A stretch of 64,000 nt of DNA from Antarcticibacterium flavum (GTDB lineage: Bacteria; Bacteroidota; Bacteroidia; Flavobacteriales; Flavobacteriaceae), in the NCBI RefSeq assembly GCF_006159205.1, contig NZ_CP040812.1, forward strand, positions 496,001 to 560,000, given 5' to 3'. The position numbers and the translations under genes were made by a program. Within the stretch, counting starts at the first letter, position 1. Every line of letters starts with the position of its first letter. Below the pieces are notes generated by a model. It was not told the origin of the DNA, ran no database searches, and saw only the letters and a list, made by a program, of their open reading frames with translations. This document shows, piece after piece, positions 1 to 8,570 of the stretch.

Positions 1-400
1 TTTGCCGTTTACGGTTGTAGGTTGTCTCATCAGTTTCGTCATCCTGAGACCCCAATAAAATTTTTTTATTAGCGTGAGGTGATGACGTTTTCCCCGGCCT
101 ACGAAAGTTTATCGTAAAATTTGAAATGAGTGGGGCGTTAGAATTTTAGGCTGTCTGAGCGCAACGGATTAATCTCGCATGAATTCATTTTCCCGCGAGT
201 ACCTAAAATTTAGCCACCGAATGATAAATTTAGATAAGCTTTCGTAAGCCTAGACTTTTTTGCTTCTTTTTCTTGCAACCGACGACCAGAGGGAGAGGAT
301 TGCAGCAAAAAAGAAGGAGTGGTCTTATGAAATGAAGATAACCTCGACACCGTTTCTTCCAGATTCCATAGAATTATATCTAATAAAATACGTCAATGGT
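1..400. other. Intergenic repeat-rich DNA, no gene seen
   Basis: No credible coding region. It opens with a TTGTAGG-type heptamer (about 14-22) and a CATCCTGAG fragment (about 41). An inverted pair, TTTTAGG near 145 and CCTAAAA near 201, brackets about 50 bp and could fold. A second imperfect inverted pair lies at about 255-315: a CTTTTTTGCTTC arm and a TTGCAGCAAAAAAG arm. Segments of this kind recur between genes in flavobacterial chromosomes as far as I remember; that is recollection, not a search result. Confidence 0.5.
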
Positions 401-404
401 AACT

Positions 405-530
405 TGTTTCAGGATCTAATGGAGTTAAATGTTCAGCACCTCGCGTACACATTCCTTCTCTTTTTACCTGGTTTCTGGTTCTTGTTTCCTGGTTCTTAGT
501 TTGGATTGGGTGTGAGCCACGAATGCACGA
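405..530. repeat. Direct repeat, copy A (about 125 bp)
   Basis: This block begins TTTCAGGATCTAATGG and ends at a CCACGAATGCACGAATG segment. It is closely matched by 665-790 with scattered substitutions. The middle holds 7-bp periodic CCTGGTT/CTTGTTT units. Short open frames that cross it come from the repeat and are not genes. Confidence 0.8.
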
Positions 531-664
531 ATGTTTTCTATTTGTTAGTGAATAAAAAGTGAGGGAATGATGAGGACAAATATTTTTATCTGCAGCGTTA
601 GTAGAAGGCAAAATGTATTTTCAAACTCTGTTTTACCAAAACCTATACTCGCACCGTCATCCTG

Positions 665-790
665 AACTCCTTTCAGGATCTAATGGCGTTGAGTGTTCAG
701 CGCTTCGCGTACACATCCCTTCTCTTTTTTCCTGGTTCCTGGTTCTTGTTTCCTGGTTCTTAGTTGGGATTGAGTGTGGGCCACGAATGC
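665..790. repeat. Direct repeat, copy B, with REP-like palindrome
   Basis: Second copy of the block at 405-530. Its left edge holds a fuller palindrome, ATCCTGAA then 5 nt then TTCAGGAT (about 659-679). A third, decayed copy of the left part lies at 830-880 (CATCCTGAACTCGTTTCAG followed by a TATCTAAT segment). The pattern suggests repeated duplication or insertion of one element followed by divergence. Confidence 0.75.
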
Positions 791-897
791 ACTAATATTT
801 TTTTAGTTATGCAGTATTCCCAGTAACATCATCCTGAACTCGTTTCAGTATCTAATATAATTTAGTATTCAGCATTTAGCGTTACATGCATCCCGTC

Positions 898-996
898 TTT
901 TCTCTCTTCTCTCTTCTCTCTTCTCTTGTTTCTTGTTTCTTGTTTCTTGTTTCTTGTTTCTTGTTTCTTGCTTCTTGTTTCTTGTTTCTTGTTCTT
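898..996. repeat. Heptamer tracts (TCTCTTC)n then (TTTCTTG)n
   Basis: About three to four units of TCTCTTC are followed directly by about nine units of TTTCTTG with one variant unit (CTTCTTG). Both tracts have a strict 7-bp period. The tract ends just before the rny terminator. Confidence 0.9.
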
Positions 997-1012
997 TAAA
1001 AATAACATACTA

Positions 1013-1043
1013 AAAAAGCCTTTGATCAATTCAAAGGCTTTTT
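1013..1043 (-). terminator. Rho-independent terminator after rny
   Basis: A-rich and T-rich flanks surround a perfect stem, AAGCCTTTGA pairing with TCAAAGGCTT around a 4-nt loop. It lies 55 bp past the rny stop codon. The symmetric A and T tracts could let it work in both directions. Confidence 0.85.
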
Positions 1044-1097
1044 TAAGTATTTCTGAAGCCTGTTTAGTTAAGGATTCAGATGTGAAATTCTAAAAGA

Positions 1098-2668
1098 TTA
1101 CTTGGCTATGTTAACCGCTCTTGTTTCCCTTATTACTGTTACTTTAACCTGGCCGGGATAGGTCATATCTGTCTGGATCTTTTGAGAAATTTCAAAAGAA
1201 AGGTTTGCAGCCTTATCATCGGTTACCTTTTCACTTTCCACTATTACCCGCAGTTCCCTACCAGCCTGTATGGCATAGGCTTTCTTCACCCCGCCAAATC
1301 CAAAGGCGATATCCTCCAGGTCTTTAAGTCGCTGAATGTAGGAATCAAGCACCTGTCTTCTTGCACCGGGTCTTGCACCGCTTATGGCGTCACAAACCTG
1401 TACAATTGGAGATAACAGGGAATTCATTTCAATCTCATCGTGGTGAGCCCCTATGGCATTGCATACTTCAGGTTTTTCACCATACTTCTCTGCCCACTGC
1501 ATACCAAGTAGCGCGTGAGGCATTTCAGTCTCTGTATCCGGCACTTTTCCTATATCGTGTAGCAACCCTGCTCTTTTTGCCAGTTTTGGGTTTAAACCAA
1601 GTTCTGCCGCCATTACACCACATAGTTTTGCAACTTCCCTTGAGTGCTGTAGCAGGTTTTGCCCATAAGAAGAACGGTATTTCATTCTACCCACCGTCTT
1701 TATCAATTCTGGATGTAAACCATGAATCCCTAAGTCTATAACAGTACGTTTCCCTATATCTATGATCTCCTCATCGATTTGTTTCCTGGTCTTCTTAACC
1801 ACTTCTTCAATCCTGGCAGGATGAATCCTTCCATCGGTTACTAGCTTATGCAGGGATAATCTCGCAACTTCCCTACGAACCGTGTCAAAGCAGGAAAGAA
1901 TGATGGCCTCGGGGTGTCATCTACTATGATTTCCACACCGGTAGCAGCCTCAATTGCTCTAATGTTCCTTCCTTCCCTTCCAATGATCCTTCCTTTAACA
2001 TCATCGCTTTCAAGGTTAAAAACAGAAACGCAGTTATCTATGGCCTCTTCTGTACCTATACGTTGTATCGTATTGATGATCACCTTCCTTGCCTCCTGCT
2101 GGGCAGTTAATTTTGCTTCCTCAACCGTATCCTGGATCATAGACATCGCATCTGCCTTTGCAGTGTCCTTAAGGGATTCTATAAGTTGTGATTTTGCCTC
2201 CTCTGCAGAAAGGCCAGAAATAACTTCCAGTTGTTGCACCTTACTTGCATGAAGCTTGTCTACTTCCTGTTGTTTTTTCTCTAAATATTCATTCCTGTTA
2301 TCATAATCCTTGATCTTGTCTTCCAGGTCCTTATTAAGGTTCTTGTTCTTTGCTATTTCACTTGATACCTGGGATTCCTTATCGCGTATTCTCTTCTCTG
2401 CCTCGCCTATCTTCTTATCCCTTCCAAGGATCACCTTCTCGTGTTCAGCCTTAAGTTCTATGAATTTTTCCTTGGCCTGCAGGATCTTATCCTTCTTGAT
2501 GCTTTCTGCTTCGGTCTTCGCTTCCTTCAGGATCCCCGCAGCCGATTTCTTGGCCCGTTGTACCACTTTGGAGGCGTTATTCCTTTCGAGGACTTTTGCA
2601 ATTCCATATCCAATTGCGAGTCCCACGATAAGGGCAGAAATAATAATTATAATTGTAGTTGTTTCCAT
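1098..2668 (-). pseudogene. rny: Ribonuclease Y, reading frame broken by one apparent missing base
   Basis: Membrane-anchored endoribonuclease that starts mRNA decay. The N-terminal part (2668 down to about 1915) has one membrane helix (residues 4-25), a long Lys/Glu-rich coiled coil and a KH domain ([15 protein letters not shown]). It then leaves frame after [10 protein letters not shown]. The remainder (about 1910 down to 1098) continues in another frame with the HD domain (motif LLHDIGKV, then GAHHDE) to the normal C-terminus. Adding one C to the four-C run at 1911-1914 (minus strand) restores one protein of about 523 residues, the usual size. Both halves are otherwise well conserved, so sequencing or assembly error is more likely than true loss. 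It follows the coiled-coil gene, zapA and 6S RNA on the same strand. Confidence 0.9.
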
Positions 2669-2685
2669 ATAGTTAGATTAGATGT

Positions 2686-2853
2686 AAAAAAAAAGCCTGT
2701 ATTAGCTTCGATTTTGTATAAACTCCTTAAAAACAAGTATAGGGCTAACAAGCTGATCAAGTATCCGCTCAAAGACGGCTCGCTTTTACAACTTAAACTC
2801 ACCCTTTTTAAAGAATCCGTGTTGAGTTTATCAAAAAAATGACTAATACAGGC
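2686..2853 (-). ncRNA. ssrS: 6S RNA, flavobacterial type
   Basis: The 212-bp gap between zapA and rny has no ORF but a clear RNA signature. An 11-bp perfect closing helix joins GCCTGTATTAG (2695-2705) and CTAATACAGGC (2843-2853). Read on the minus strand, the 3' arm is followed by nine T residues, as in a terminated small RNA of about 165 nt. Complementary TGAGTTTA/TAAACTCA segments lie inside, giving a long rod with an open centre like 6S RNA, which binds RNA polymerase holoenzyme. Neighbourhood with zapA is also known for 6S RNA in proteobacteria. The assignment is from structure and context, not a covariance search. Confidence 0.75.
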
Positions 2854-2880
2854 AGTAAACCTTCTTTTATTTTAAAGAAC

Positions 2881-3174
2881 TTAAGTGGTTAAGTGTTGCT
2901 GCAGCAGTTCATTGAGGGATCTCAATTTCTCTTCTGCAAGTTCCACTTCACTTTGATTATCTATACTTTTTTGCTCGGTTTGGGCTGCAAACTGCAAGGC
3001 ACACATCGCCAGCACATCCTGCTTATCCCTAACGGCATAACTCTGCTCAAATTGCTTGATCATCGCCTCAATTTTTTTTGCAGCCTTACGAAGCCCTTCT
3101 TCCTGATGGGATTTTATGGTAAGGGGGTAAACCCTGTCTGCAATTGATAATTTTATTTTCAGCGAATCCGACAT
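2881..3174 (-). CDS. zapA: Cell division protein ZapA
   Basis: 97-residue protein that binds FtsZ and stabilises the Z-ring by bundling protofilaments. The N-terminal globular part (about 1-45, SLKIKLSIADRVYPLTI) and the C-terminal coiled coil (about 50-95, ending NELLQQHL) match the ZapA family in order and length. It starts 9 bp after the 96-residue coiled-coil gene, so both are probably cotranscribed, and 6S RNA and rny lie downstream on the same strand. Confidence 0.85.
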   Translation of the reverse strand: MSDSLKIKLSIADRVYPLTIKSHQEEGLRKAAKKIEAMIKQFEQSYAVRDKQDVLAMCALQFAAQTEQKSIDNQSEVELAEEKLRSLNELLQQHLTT

Positions 3175-3183
3175 TATTTTCTC

Positions 3184-3474
3184 CTATTCTGATAATTGAA
3201 CAATGCATTGATCAATTTCCCTTATTAAGCTGTTTATTTTGAGCTTTGTTTCTTTTTTGAAATCATTACTGCCTAGCATCGCGTTGGCTGCTTTAAGTGT
3301 TTGGACCTGGGACTGGGAACTTTCAATTTCCTGTATCAACCTGGTGTTATCATTTTTAACAGCTGTTAATTCCTCCTGTATAGAATGATGTTGTTGTCTA
3401 AGCACTTCATATTTGTGAAGTAACTTACTTATCCTATTTTCAAGATTATCAACTATTTCTGTCAATTCACTCAT
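3184..3474 (-). CDS. Small coiled-coil protein, possibly ZapB-like
   Basis: 96-residue soluble protein predicted as almost one continuous coiled coil (residues 3-75, LENRISKLLHKYEVL and later heptads). No enzyme motif, signal peptide or membrane helix. It lies directly upstream of zapA, where flavobacteria carry a short uncharacterised coiled-coil gene. A role as a ZapB-like Z-ring partner is inferred from shape and context only. Low sequence complexity makes homology weak evidence here. Confidence 0.7.
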   Translation of the reverse strand: MSELTEIVDNLENRISKLLHKYEVLRQQHHSIQEELTAVKNDNTRLIQEIESSQSQVQTLKAANAMLGSNDFKKETKLKINSLIREIDQCIVQLSE

Positions 3475-3501
3475 AAAAGCTCAACGTGCTACTTATTCAT
3501 A

Positions 3502-3532
3502 CAAAGTTAACATACCGCTTGAAATTTCCCAA
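3502..3532 (-). promoter_or_regulatory. Predicted promoter of the coiled-coil/zapA/6S/rny cluster
   Basis: On the minus strand TAACTTTG (3502-3509) fits the Bacteroidota -7 element TAnnTTTG. A TTG lies 20 bp upstream in the -33 position. The start codon of the first gene (3474) is about 28 bp downstream. Inferred from consensus only. Confidence 0.5.
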
Positions 3533-3653
3533 TACTTTTAAATCTATTTTCAAAATCTATGTAAATTCTTCTACCCCGCACATTACCAGGGCATTATTTT
3601 TGTACAAAAGTTTAATTATCTTTACCCACCCCAAAATTGCTATTACCAATTGT

Positions 3654-5345
3654 ATGACGAAGAAAATTTTTACCCTTTTTTCACTGATAATAACTAGCGG
3701 CCTATGGGCACAACCTCAGGTTCCCGAAGAATACTTCCAGGAGCCGCTGGATGTTCCCCTGGTACTCTCAGGCACATTTGGCGAATTAAGGTCTAATCAC
3801 TTTCACAGTGGCCTGGATATTAAAACCCAGCAACGGGAAGGCCTCAATGTGATTGCTGCTGCAGGAGGCTTTGTAAGCAGGATCAACGTACAGCATTATG
3901 GATACGGGAAAGCACTTTATATCCAGCACCCAAACGGCTACACCACGGTCTATGGCCATTTAAAAGAATTCTCCCCGGAAATTGAAGCTTATATAAAGAA
4001 AATTCAATACGCACAGGAAAGCTATGAAGTAGAAATCTACCCTGAAGCAGGTGTCCTGCCGGTTAACCAGGGAGACCTTGTTGCTTACAGCGGGAATACA
4101 GGAGGTAGTGGCGGGCCACACCTTCACTTCGAAATACGGGATGGCAATCAAAGGCCTATGAACCCAAAATTATTCGGGATCAATGTAAAGGATTCCCAGC
4201 CACCAACCATCAATAGCTTATATGCATATCCTATTGGGGAAGATGCGCATGTGAACGGCTCTACCCGCAGGCAAAGGATAAGGCTTATTCCTTTGAATGA
4301 CGGCTCCTTCAGGACAGAACAAATAGACGCTTGTGGAGAAATTGGTTTTGGGATCTCTGCCATTGATAAGCAGGATGCTGCGGCAAATAATAACGGGGTT
4401 TACAGGGTCCAGGCCAACCTTAACGGGGATGTTGTTTTTGATATGAATATGGACCGGTTCTCATTTAATGAATCAAGACATCTTAACCAGCTTATAGATT
4501 ATGAGTATTATGCAAATAACCGCAGCAGGGTTAAAAAGCTTTTTGTGGGACCAAATAATCACCTGAGCATCTATAACACTGTAGTAGATCGCGGAATTGT
4601 CAATGTACAGGACAGCCTTAATTATATTTACAGTATAAAGGTAACCGACTTTTCCGGAAATGAAAAGATGGTAAGAGTACAGATCCAGGGAAAACAACCT
4701 GCTGTTAAACCCGAAAAACGCCAACCTGAAACCGATTATTTCGTTCAGGCTAACCAGGCTTTTAATGTAGATGAGAACGGTATTGATGCTTACATTCCAA
4801 AGGGCAGCCTGTATGATGACACCTACCTGGACATAAAATTCCAGGGAGACACTATATATTTCCATAAAGATGACACTCCCATTCACAGTAACATCACCCT
4901 TGGATTTAATGTAAGCGATTACCCGCAAGAAGAAAGAGAGAAAATGTTTATTGCCCGTCTTGGTTACGGGGGCAGGCCTTCCTATAACTCCACTACAAAA
5001 AAAGGTGACAGGTTTACTACAGGAATTAGGACCTTTGGCACCTATACCCTGGCAAAAGACACCAGGCCACCTTCCATCACTCCGGTCAATTTTAAGAACG
5101 GCCAGTGGATCTCGGGGAACAGCACCCTGGTGATACGTATAGCCGATGATCTTTCAGGAATAAAGAGCTACAGGGCCACGGTAAACGGAAAGTTCATTCT
5201 AATGGAATATGAATACAAGAACAATACCCTCACTCATAAATTTAGTGACGGTGTTGTTACTGATACCGAGAATAATCTTAAAGTGATAGTTACCGATAAT
5301 GTTGGGAACAGCTCCACTTATGAGGCTACTTTTTTTAGGAAGTAG
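3654..5345 (+). CDS. M23 family metallopeptidase (exported)
   Basis: 563-residue zinc peptidase of the lysostaphin/LytM type, likely acting on cell-wall peptide cross-links. I start it at the ATG at 3654 because that gives a clean signal peptide (MTKKIFTLFSLIITSGLWAQ); the same frame is open upstream to 3486 but that part looks non-coding. Zinc ligands: His51 and Asp55 in HFHSGLD, then the HxH pair (about 156/158) in GPHLHFEIRDG. The C-terminal 350 residues are beta-rich Ig-like modules. It is a lone plus-strand gene divergent from the zapA cluster. All metal-binding residues are present, so activity is plausible. Confidence 0.9.
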   Translation: MTKKIFTLFSLIITSGLWAQPQVPEEYFQEPLDVPLVLSGTFGELRSNHFHSGLDIKTQQREGLNVIAAAGGFVSRINVQHYGYGKALYIQHPNGYTTVYGHLKEFSPEIEAYIKKIQYAQESYEVEIYPEAGVLPVNQGDLVAYSGNTGGSGGPHLHFEIRDGNQRPMNPKLFGINVKDSQPPTINSLYAYPIGEDAHVNGSTRRQRIRLIPLNDGSFRTEQIDACGEIGFGISAIDKQDAAANNNGVYRVQANLNGDVVFDMNMDRFSFNESRHLNQLIDYEYYANNRSRVKKLFVGPNNHLSIYNTVVDRGIVNVQDSLNYIYSIKVTDFSGNEKMVRVQIQGKQPAVKPEKRQPETDYFVQANQAFNVDENGIDAYIPKGSLYDDTYLDIKFQGDTIYFHKDDTPIHSNITLGFNVSDYPQEEREKMFIARLGYGGRPSYNSTTKKGDRFTTGIRTFGTYTLAKDTRPPSITPVNFKNGQWISGNSTLVIRIADDLSGIKSYRATVNGKFILMEYEYKNNTLTHKFSDGVVTDTENNLKVIVTDNVGNSSTYEATFFRK

Positions 5346-5736
5346 GTTTTTGAATACTGTATACTGTAGATTGTATAATGTAATGCTTAGCGGATGTGGT
5401 ACGGAATTTTAATATTGGCCGGATAGTACTTTTGAAATCAAACCGGATGGTTCACATATCCTAAATCAATTATTCCCGGCGGAAAAAGAAATTCGGCATC
5501 ATATAAAAAATGGCATTGCTCTACCATTTGTGGCCTTTTCCAATATTAACCAATACTAATTGCAGAAAGGGAGCAAATATATTCGTGAATTAGTGGTTTA
5601 TTCAGCAGACAAACAGAAAACAGAAAACGGAAAACGGAAAACAGAAAACGGAAAACAGAAAAAGGTAAACAGAAAACAATTTCCCCCGCCACTAATTTAC
5701 CTCCAGCCCCCAATTACAGTATACAGTATACAACAC
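5346..5736. other. Intergenic: heptamer tracts and a possible gene remnant
   Basis: Three parts. At 5355-5390 TACTGTA/GATTGTA/TAATGTA units repeat every 7 bp. At 5413-5559 an open stretch of 48 codons, preceded by TAA and with no start codon, reads like a protein tail (see findings). At 5612-5668 AAAACGG/AAAACAG units repeat every 7 bp, and two ACAGTAT units stand at about 5716-5733 just past the cysteine desulfurase stop. The short open frame over 5560-5760 is caused by the heptamers. Confidence 0.6.
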
Positions 5737-6885
5737 CTACGCTTCAACAAACTCCCTTAGCACCTCCACCACGTAATCTACCTCTTCCCGTGTGTTATAA
5801 TGGGACATAGAGAACCTCAAGGATGGTTTTTGAAGGTCTTCTTCAGGAAGGAAAGCACTTAACACGTGGGAACCCTTATCGCTCCCGCTCTGGCAGGCGC
5901 TACCTTTGGAACAGGCAATACCTTTTAGATCCAACTGGAACAAAAGCATAAGCGCTTTTTCCTGGGTGACCGGTAGACAAACATTGATTAAAGTGTAAGT
6001 ACTATTATCGGGATCTTCACATAGCCCATTAAACTTTACTCCCGGAATATTTTCTTTTAACTGCTCGATAAAATATCCTTTAAGCGAAGCTACATATTCC
6101 TTTTCCTCTTCCAGGTTACTATATGCTATTTTAAGCGCTTCTTCCAGGCCCACGATATTATGAACACTCTCTGTACCGGCACGTTGTCCCCGCTCCTGCT
6201 CCCCTCCAAAGATAAGAGGTTTAAGTCCGCTGTTCTTTCTCACAAAAGCAAATCCCACCCCTTTTGGTCCATGGAATTTATGGGCACTCACTGCTGTGAA
6301 ATCCACAGGCAAGGCTTGAAGGTCCAGTTTAAAATGGCCTATTGATTGTACTGTATCACAGTGAAATAGCGCATTATATTTTTTGCAAATTTGACCTGCC
6401 GCTTCAATATCCAGAATATTCCCAATTTCATTATTCACGTGCATTAAGCTCACCAGGGTTTTGGCTTCCGAATTTTGCAGTAGTTCCTCCAGATGGGACA
6501 ATTTCACCTGTCCCTTTTCATCAAGGCCTACATATTCCACCTCAACCTCAAAACATTTCTTTAATTGGTCTACGGTATAAAGAACGGCATGATGTTCTAT
6601 CCTTGAGGTGATGATCCTTTTTACACCCAGGTCTCGTATGGCCGAATTAAGAGCCAGGTTATCTGCCTCTGTACCTCCTGAAGTAAAAATAATTTCAGAA
6701 GCAGAAACATTTAAAATGCCGGCAACTGTCTTTCGGGCATTTTCAATTAAGGATTTAGATGACCTTCCATATGCATGTGTAGATGAAGGGTTTCCGTAAT
6801 TTTCTTTCATTACGGTAATCATTTTTTCAATGACTTCATCCCGCATTTGGGTGGTGGCAGCGCTGTCGAGGTATACTTTTTTCAT
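5737..6885 (-). CDS. Cysteine desulfurase, IscS/NifS type
   Basis: 382-residue PLP enzyme that takes sulfur from L-cysteine as an enzyme persulfide for Fe-S clusters or tRNA thiolation. The start at 6885 (MKKVYLDSAATTQ) is the conserved family start; three further in-frame codons upstream are less likely. PLP lysine about 203 in SAHKFHGPKG; the catalytic cysteine about 331 is in GSACQSG, the short-loop form of group I enzymes. It stands alone, not in an isc or suf operon, so the acceptor cannot be told from context. Confidence 0.92.
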   Translation of the reverse strand: MKKVYLDSAATTQMRDEVIEKMITVMKENYGNPSSTHAYGRSSKSLIENARKTVAGILNVSASEIIFTSGGTEADNLALNSAIRDLGVKRIITSRIEHHAVLYTVDQLKKCFEVEVEYVGLDEKGQVKLSHLEELLQNSEAKTLVSLMHVNNEIGNILDIEAAGQICKKYNALFHCDTVQSIGHFKLDLQALPVDFTAVSAHKFHGPKGVGFAFVRKNSGLKPLIFGGEQERGQRAGTESVHNIVGLEEALKIAYSNLEEEKEYVASLKGYFIEQLKENIPGVKFNGLCEDPDNSTYTLINVCLPVTQEKALMLLFQLDLKGIACSKGSACQSGSDKGSHVLSAFLPEEDLQKPSLRFSMSHYNTREEVDYVVEVLREFVEA

Positions 6886-6954
6886 GGGCAACAAAATTAA
6901 AATAATTTAAATTATTAGGTCGATGCTCTGCCATAAATTCTTAAAAGTTTATTT

Positions 6955-8016
6955 TTGTTGAAAATGATATCCATGAGAGCATTGCCCTTTATAGCCCTTT
7001 TGTTTTTTCTATTCGCTTCCTGTGATGACGGGGAGATCATCATTACTACTTTTGATTTCGAAGACCAGGCTTTTAGCGGTATGTGCAGCAATGAGAGAAA
7101 CAAGGTTCTCTATCACATCAACAACAGCAATGTATATGAAACCCTTTCCATCCAGATAAATAACTCTGGTTTGTCTGCAGATAATTCGAGGCTCATAAGT
7201 GGCCTACAAAGTTTACGAGTGCCGCTGGATAATGAACAAATTGCACCAATTAGGATCACACTGAGCGGGGCAAATGAAGTGATCTACCGTACTTATGACG
7301 GCGAAATACCCAATGATTATTTTTGCAGGGATGTGCCCCCCGCTTCCCCGCGTGTACTTCAGGAATACAGAAGCGTTGGCGGAGAGATCATTATATCCTC
7401 CTCGATTACATATAACCGGGTAAATAATCAGCTGGACCATGATGGTGACGGGATACCTTCAGCAGAAGAAGGGATGGCCACAAACCGCGATACAGATGGC
7501 GATGGGATCCCAGATTATCTTGATATTGACGATGACGGGGACAATGTGTTAACTTCAGAAGAGATAAGAATTGCAATAGGAGAAAATCCTACAGTTGATG
7601 GATTTTTGGATACAGATGGTGATGGGATACCAAATTACCTGGACCCTGATGATGATGGTGACGGCGTACCAACGCGCCTTGAAATCACCGGGGAGATACA
7701 GGAACCTCACCGGGTTTTTAATGAAGGCGGAAATTTGAGAAGGTATCTTGATCGCTTTACTGCTGAAAGATTCACCGGCGAGATAACTTTCAATATTGTG
7801 AACAACATCCCTGTACGTTATTCCTCTACCATTGAAGCAAGAAACCTGAAGCTAAGGAACCAGGGTGGTGACGGCGAGGAAATCTCTTTCACTGAAAAAA
7901 CTTTGGGTAGCTTCTCTCCCGGCGCTACCACCCCCACTCTTATTGTACCGGCCGGAACCGAAGAACCTGAAGAAGAAGAAGAAGAAGAAGAAGAAGAAAA
8001 TCCTGACGAAGGATAG
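6955..8016 (+). CDS. Lipoprotein with thrombospondin type 3-like Asp-rich repeats
   Basis: About 350 residues, exported and lipid-anchored: the N-terminal hydrophobic helix ends in a lipobox (LFASC). True start may be 6955 or an ATG a few codons later. Central residues about 160-230 hold at least three Asp-rich modules (DHDGDGIPS, DTDGDGIPDYLD, DTDGDGIPNYLD), the calcium-binding type found in thrombospondin and many flavobacterial surface proteins. The C-terminus has a run of ten Glu encoded by a GAA microsatellite (7969-7998) and ends NPDEG. Specific function unknown. Divergent from the cysteine desulfurase, convergent with the Smr gene. Confidence 0.85.
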   Translation: MLKMISMRALPFIALLFFLFASCDDGEIIITTFDFEDQAFSGMCSNERNKVLYHINNSNVYETLSIQINNSGLSADNSRLISGLQSLRVPLDNEQIAPIRITLSGANEVIYRTYDGEIPNDYFCRDVPPASPRVLQEYRSVGGEIIISSSITYNRVNNQLDHDGDGIPSAEEGMATNRDTDGDGIPDYLDIDDDGDNVLTSEEIRIAIGENPTVDGFLDTDGDGIPNYLDPDDDGDGVPTRLEITGEIQEPHRVFNEGGNLRRYLDRFTAERFTGEITFNIVNNIPVRYSSTIEARNLKLRNQGGDGEEISFTEKTLGSFSPGATTPTLIVPAGTEEPEEEEEEEEEENPDEG

Positions 8017-8018
8017 GA

Positions 8019-8570
8019 TCAGGAATTCTGAAAGAAATAGACTTCTGTAGCTCCTACACCGTATTTTTGATAGTCGGCGTCATAGAATTTTAAATTATCA
8101 TAACGGCCCAGCAGGAAATCGAGTTCAGCTTTAAGCACCCCTTCTCCTACTCCATGTATGAATACGATCTTTTGGATACGCTTTCGGGTGGCAAATTCTA
8201 TTTGTCGTTTCGCAGTATCCAGTTGCAGGGTTAGAATATCATAATTGCTCATCCCTCTATAAGAATTCACAAGTTTTTCTATGTGAAGATCTACTTCCAT
8301 AGGAGGGGCATTTCGCTCCTTTGGCTTGATACGTTGGGATCTTGGCTTCTTAGAACCTTGTTTCTCCCTTAGAACATCAGCAATTTTAACATCTGTAGTG
8401 GAGATAAGCCGGCTTTGCTCGTCATTTGTTCCCACCAGCTCATTCTCATGAAACTGAAGCATAAAACCTTCAGTTGTCTCAATGGTAATTTGATCTCCAT
8501 TAATGTCAATGACCTTACCCCTTAAGGCATCATCCAGCACCTCAACCTTATCATTGATCTTAAATTTCAT
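8019..8570 (-). CDS. Smr domain protein (MutS2-like C-terminal domain)
   Basis: 183 residues. The N-terminal part (1-60, VEVLDDALRGKVIDI) resembles the small beta domain found before Smr in Bacteroidota proteins. The C-terminal Smr domain (about 90-180) has the family signatures EVDLHIEKL and IVFIHGVGEGVL. Smr domains act as nucleases on DNA or RNA in recombination control or ribosome rescue; the stand-alone Bacteroidota form has no settled role. It overlaps the upstream 73-residue membrane protein by 11 bp, so the two are translationally coupled. Confidence 0.85.
   Translation of the reverse strand: MKFKINDKVEVLDDALRGKVIDINGDQITIETTEGFMLQFHENELVGTNDEQSRLISTTDVKIADVLREKQGSKKPRSQRIKPKERNAPPMEVDLHIEKLVNSYRGMSNYDILTLQLDTAKRQIEFATRKRIQKIVFIHGVGEGVLKAELDFLLGRYDNLKFYDADYQKYGVGATEVYFFQNS

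Noticed and set aside
260..795. Short open frames in the first kilobase
   Set aside because: They lie inside direct repeats and heptamer tracts, and the two similar ones come from duplicated blocks.
1905..1920. Programmed frameshift in rny
   Set aside because: No slippery heptamer plus downstream structure is evident, and a second similar G/C deletion in dnaN favours sequencing error.
1182..2842. Plus-strand frames of 77-133 codons over rny
   Set aside because: Shadows of the minus-strand rny reading frame; composition (Ser/Phe/Leu rich) is typical of antisense frames.
5560..5760. 66-codon frame rich in KTENGK
   Set aside because: Produced by the AAAACGG/AAAACAG heptamers and runs into the cysteine desulfurase gene on the other strand.
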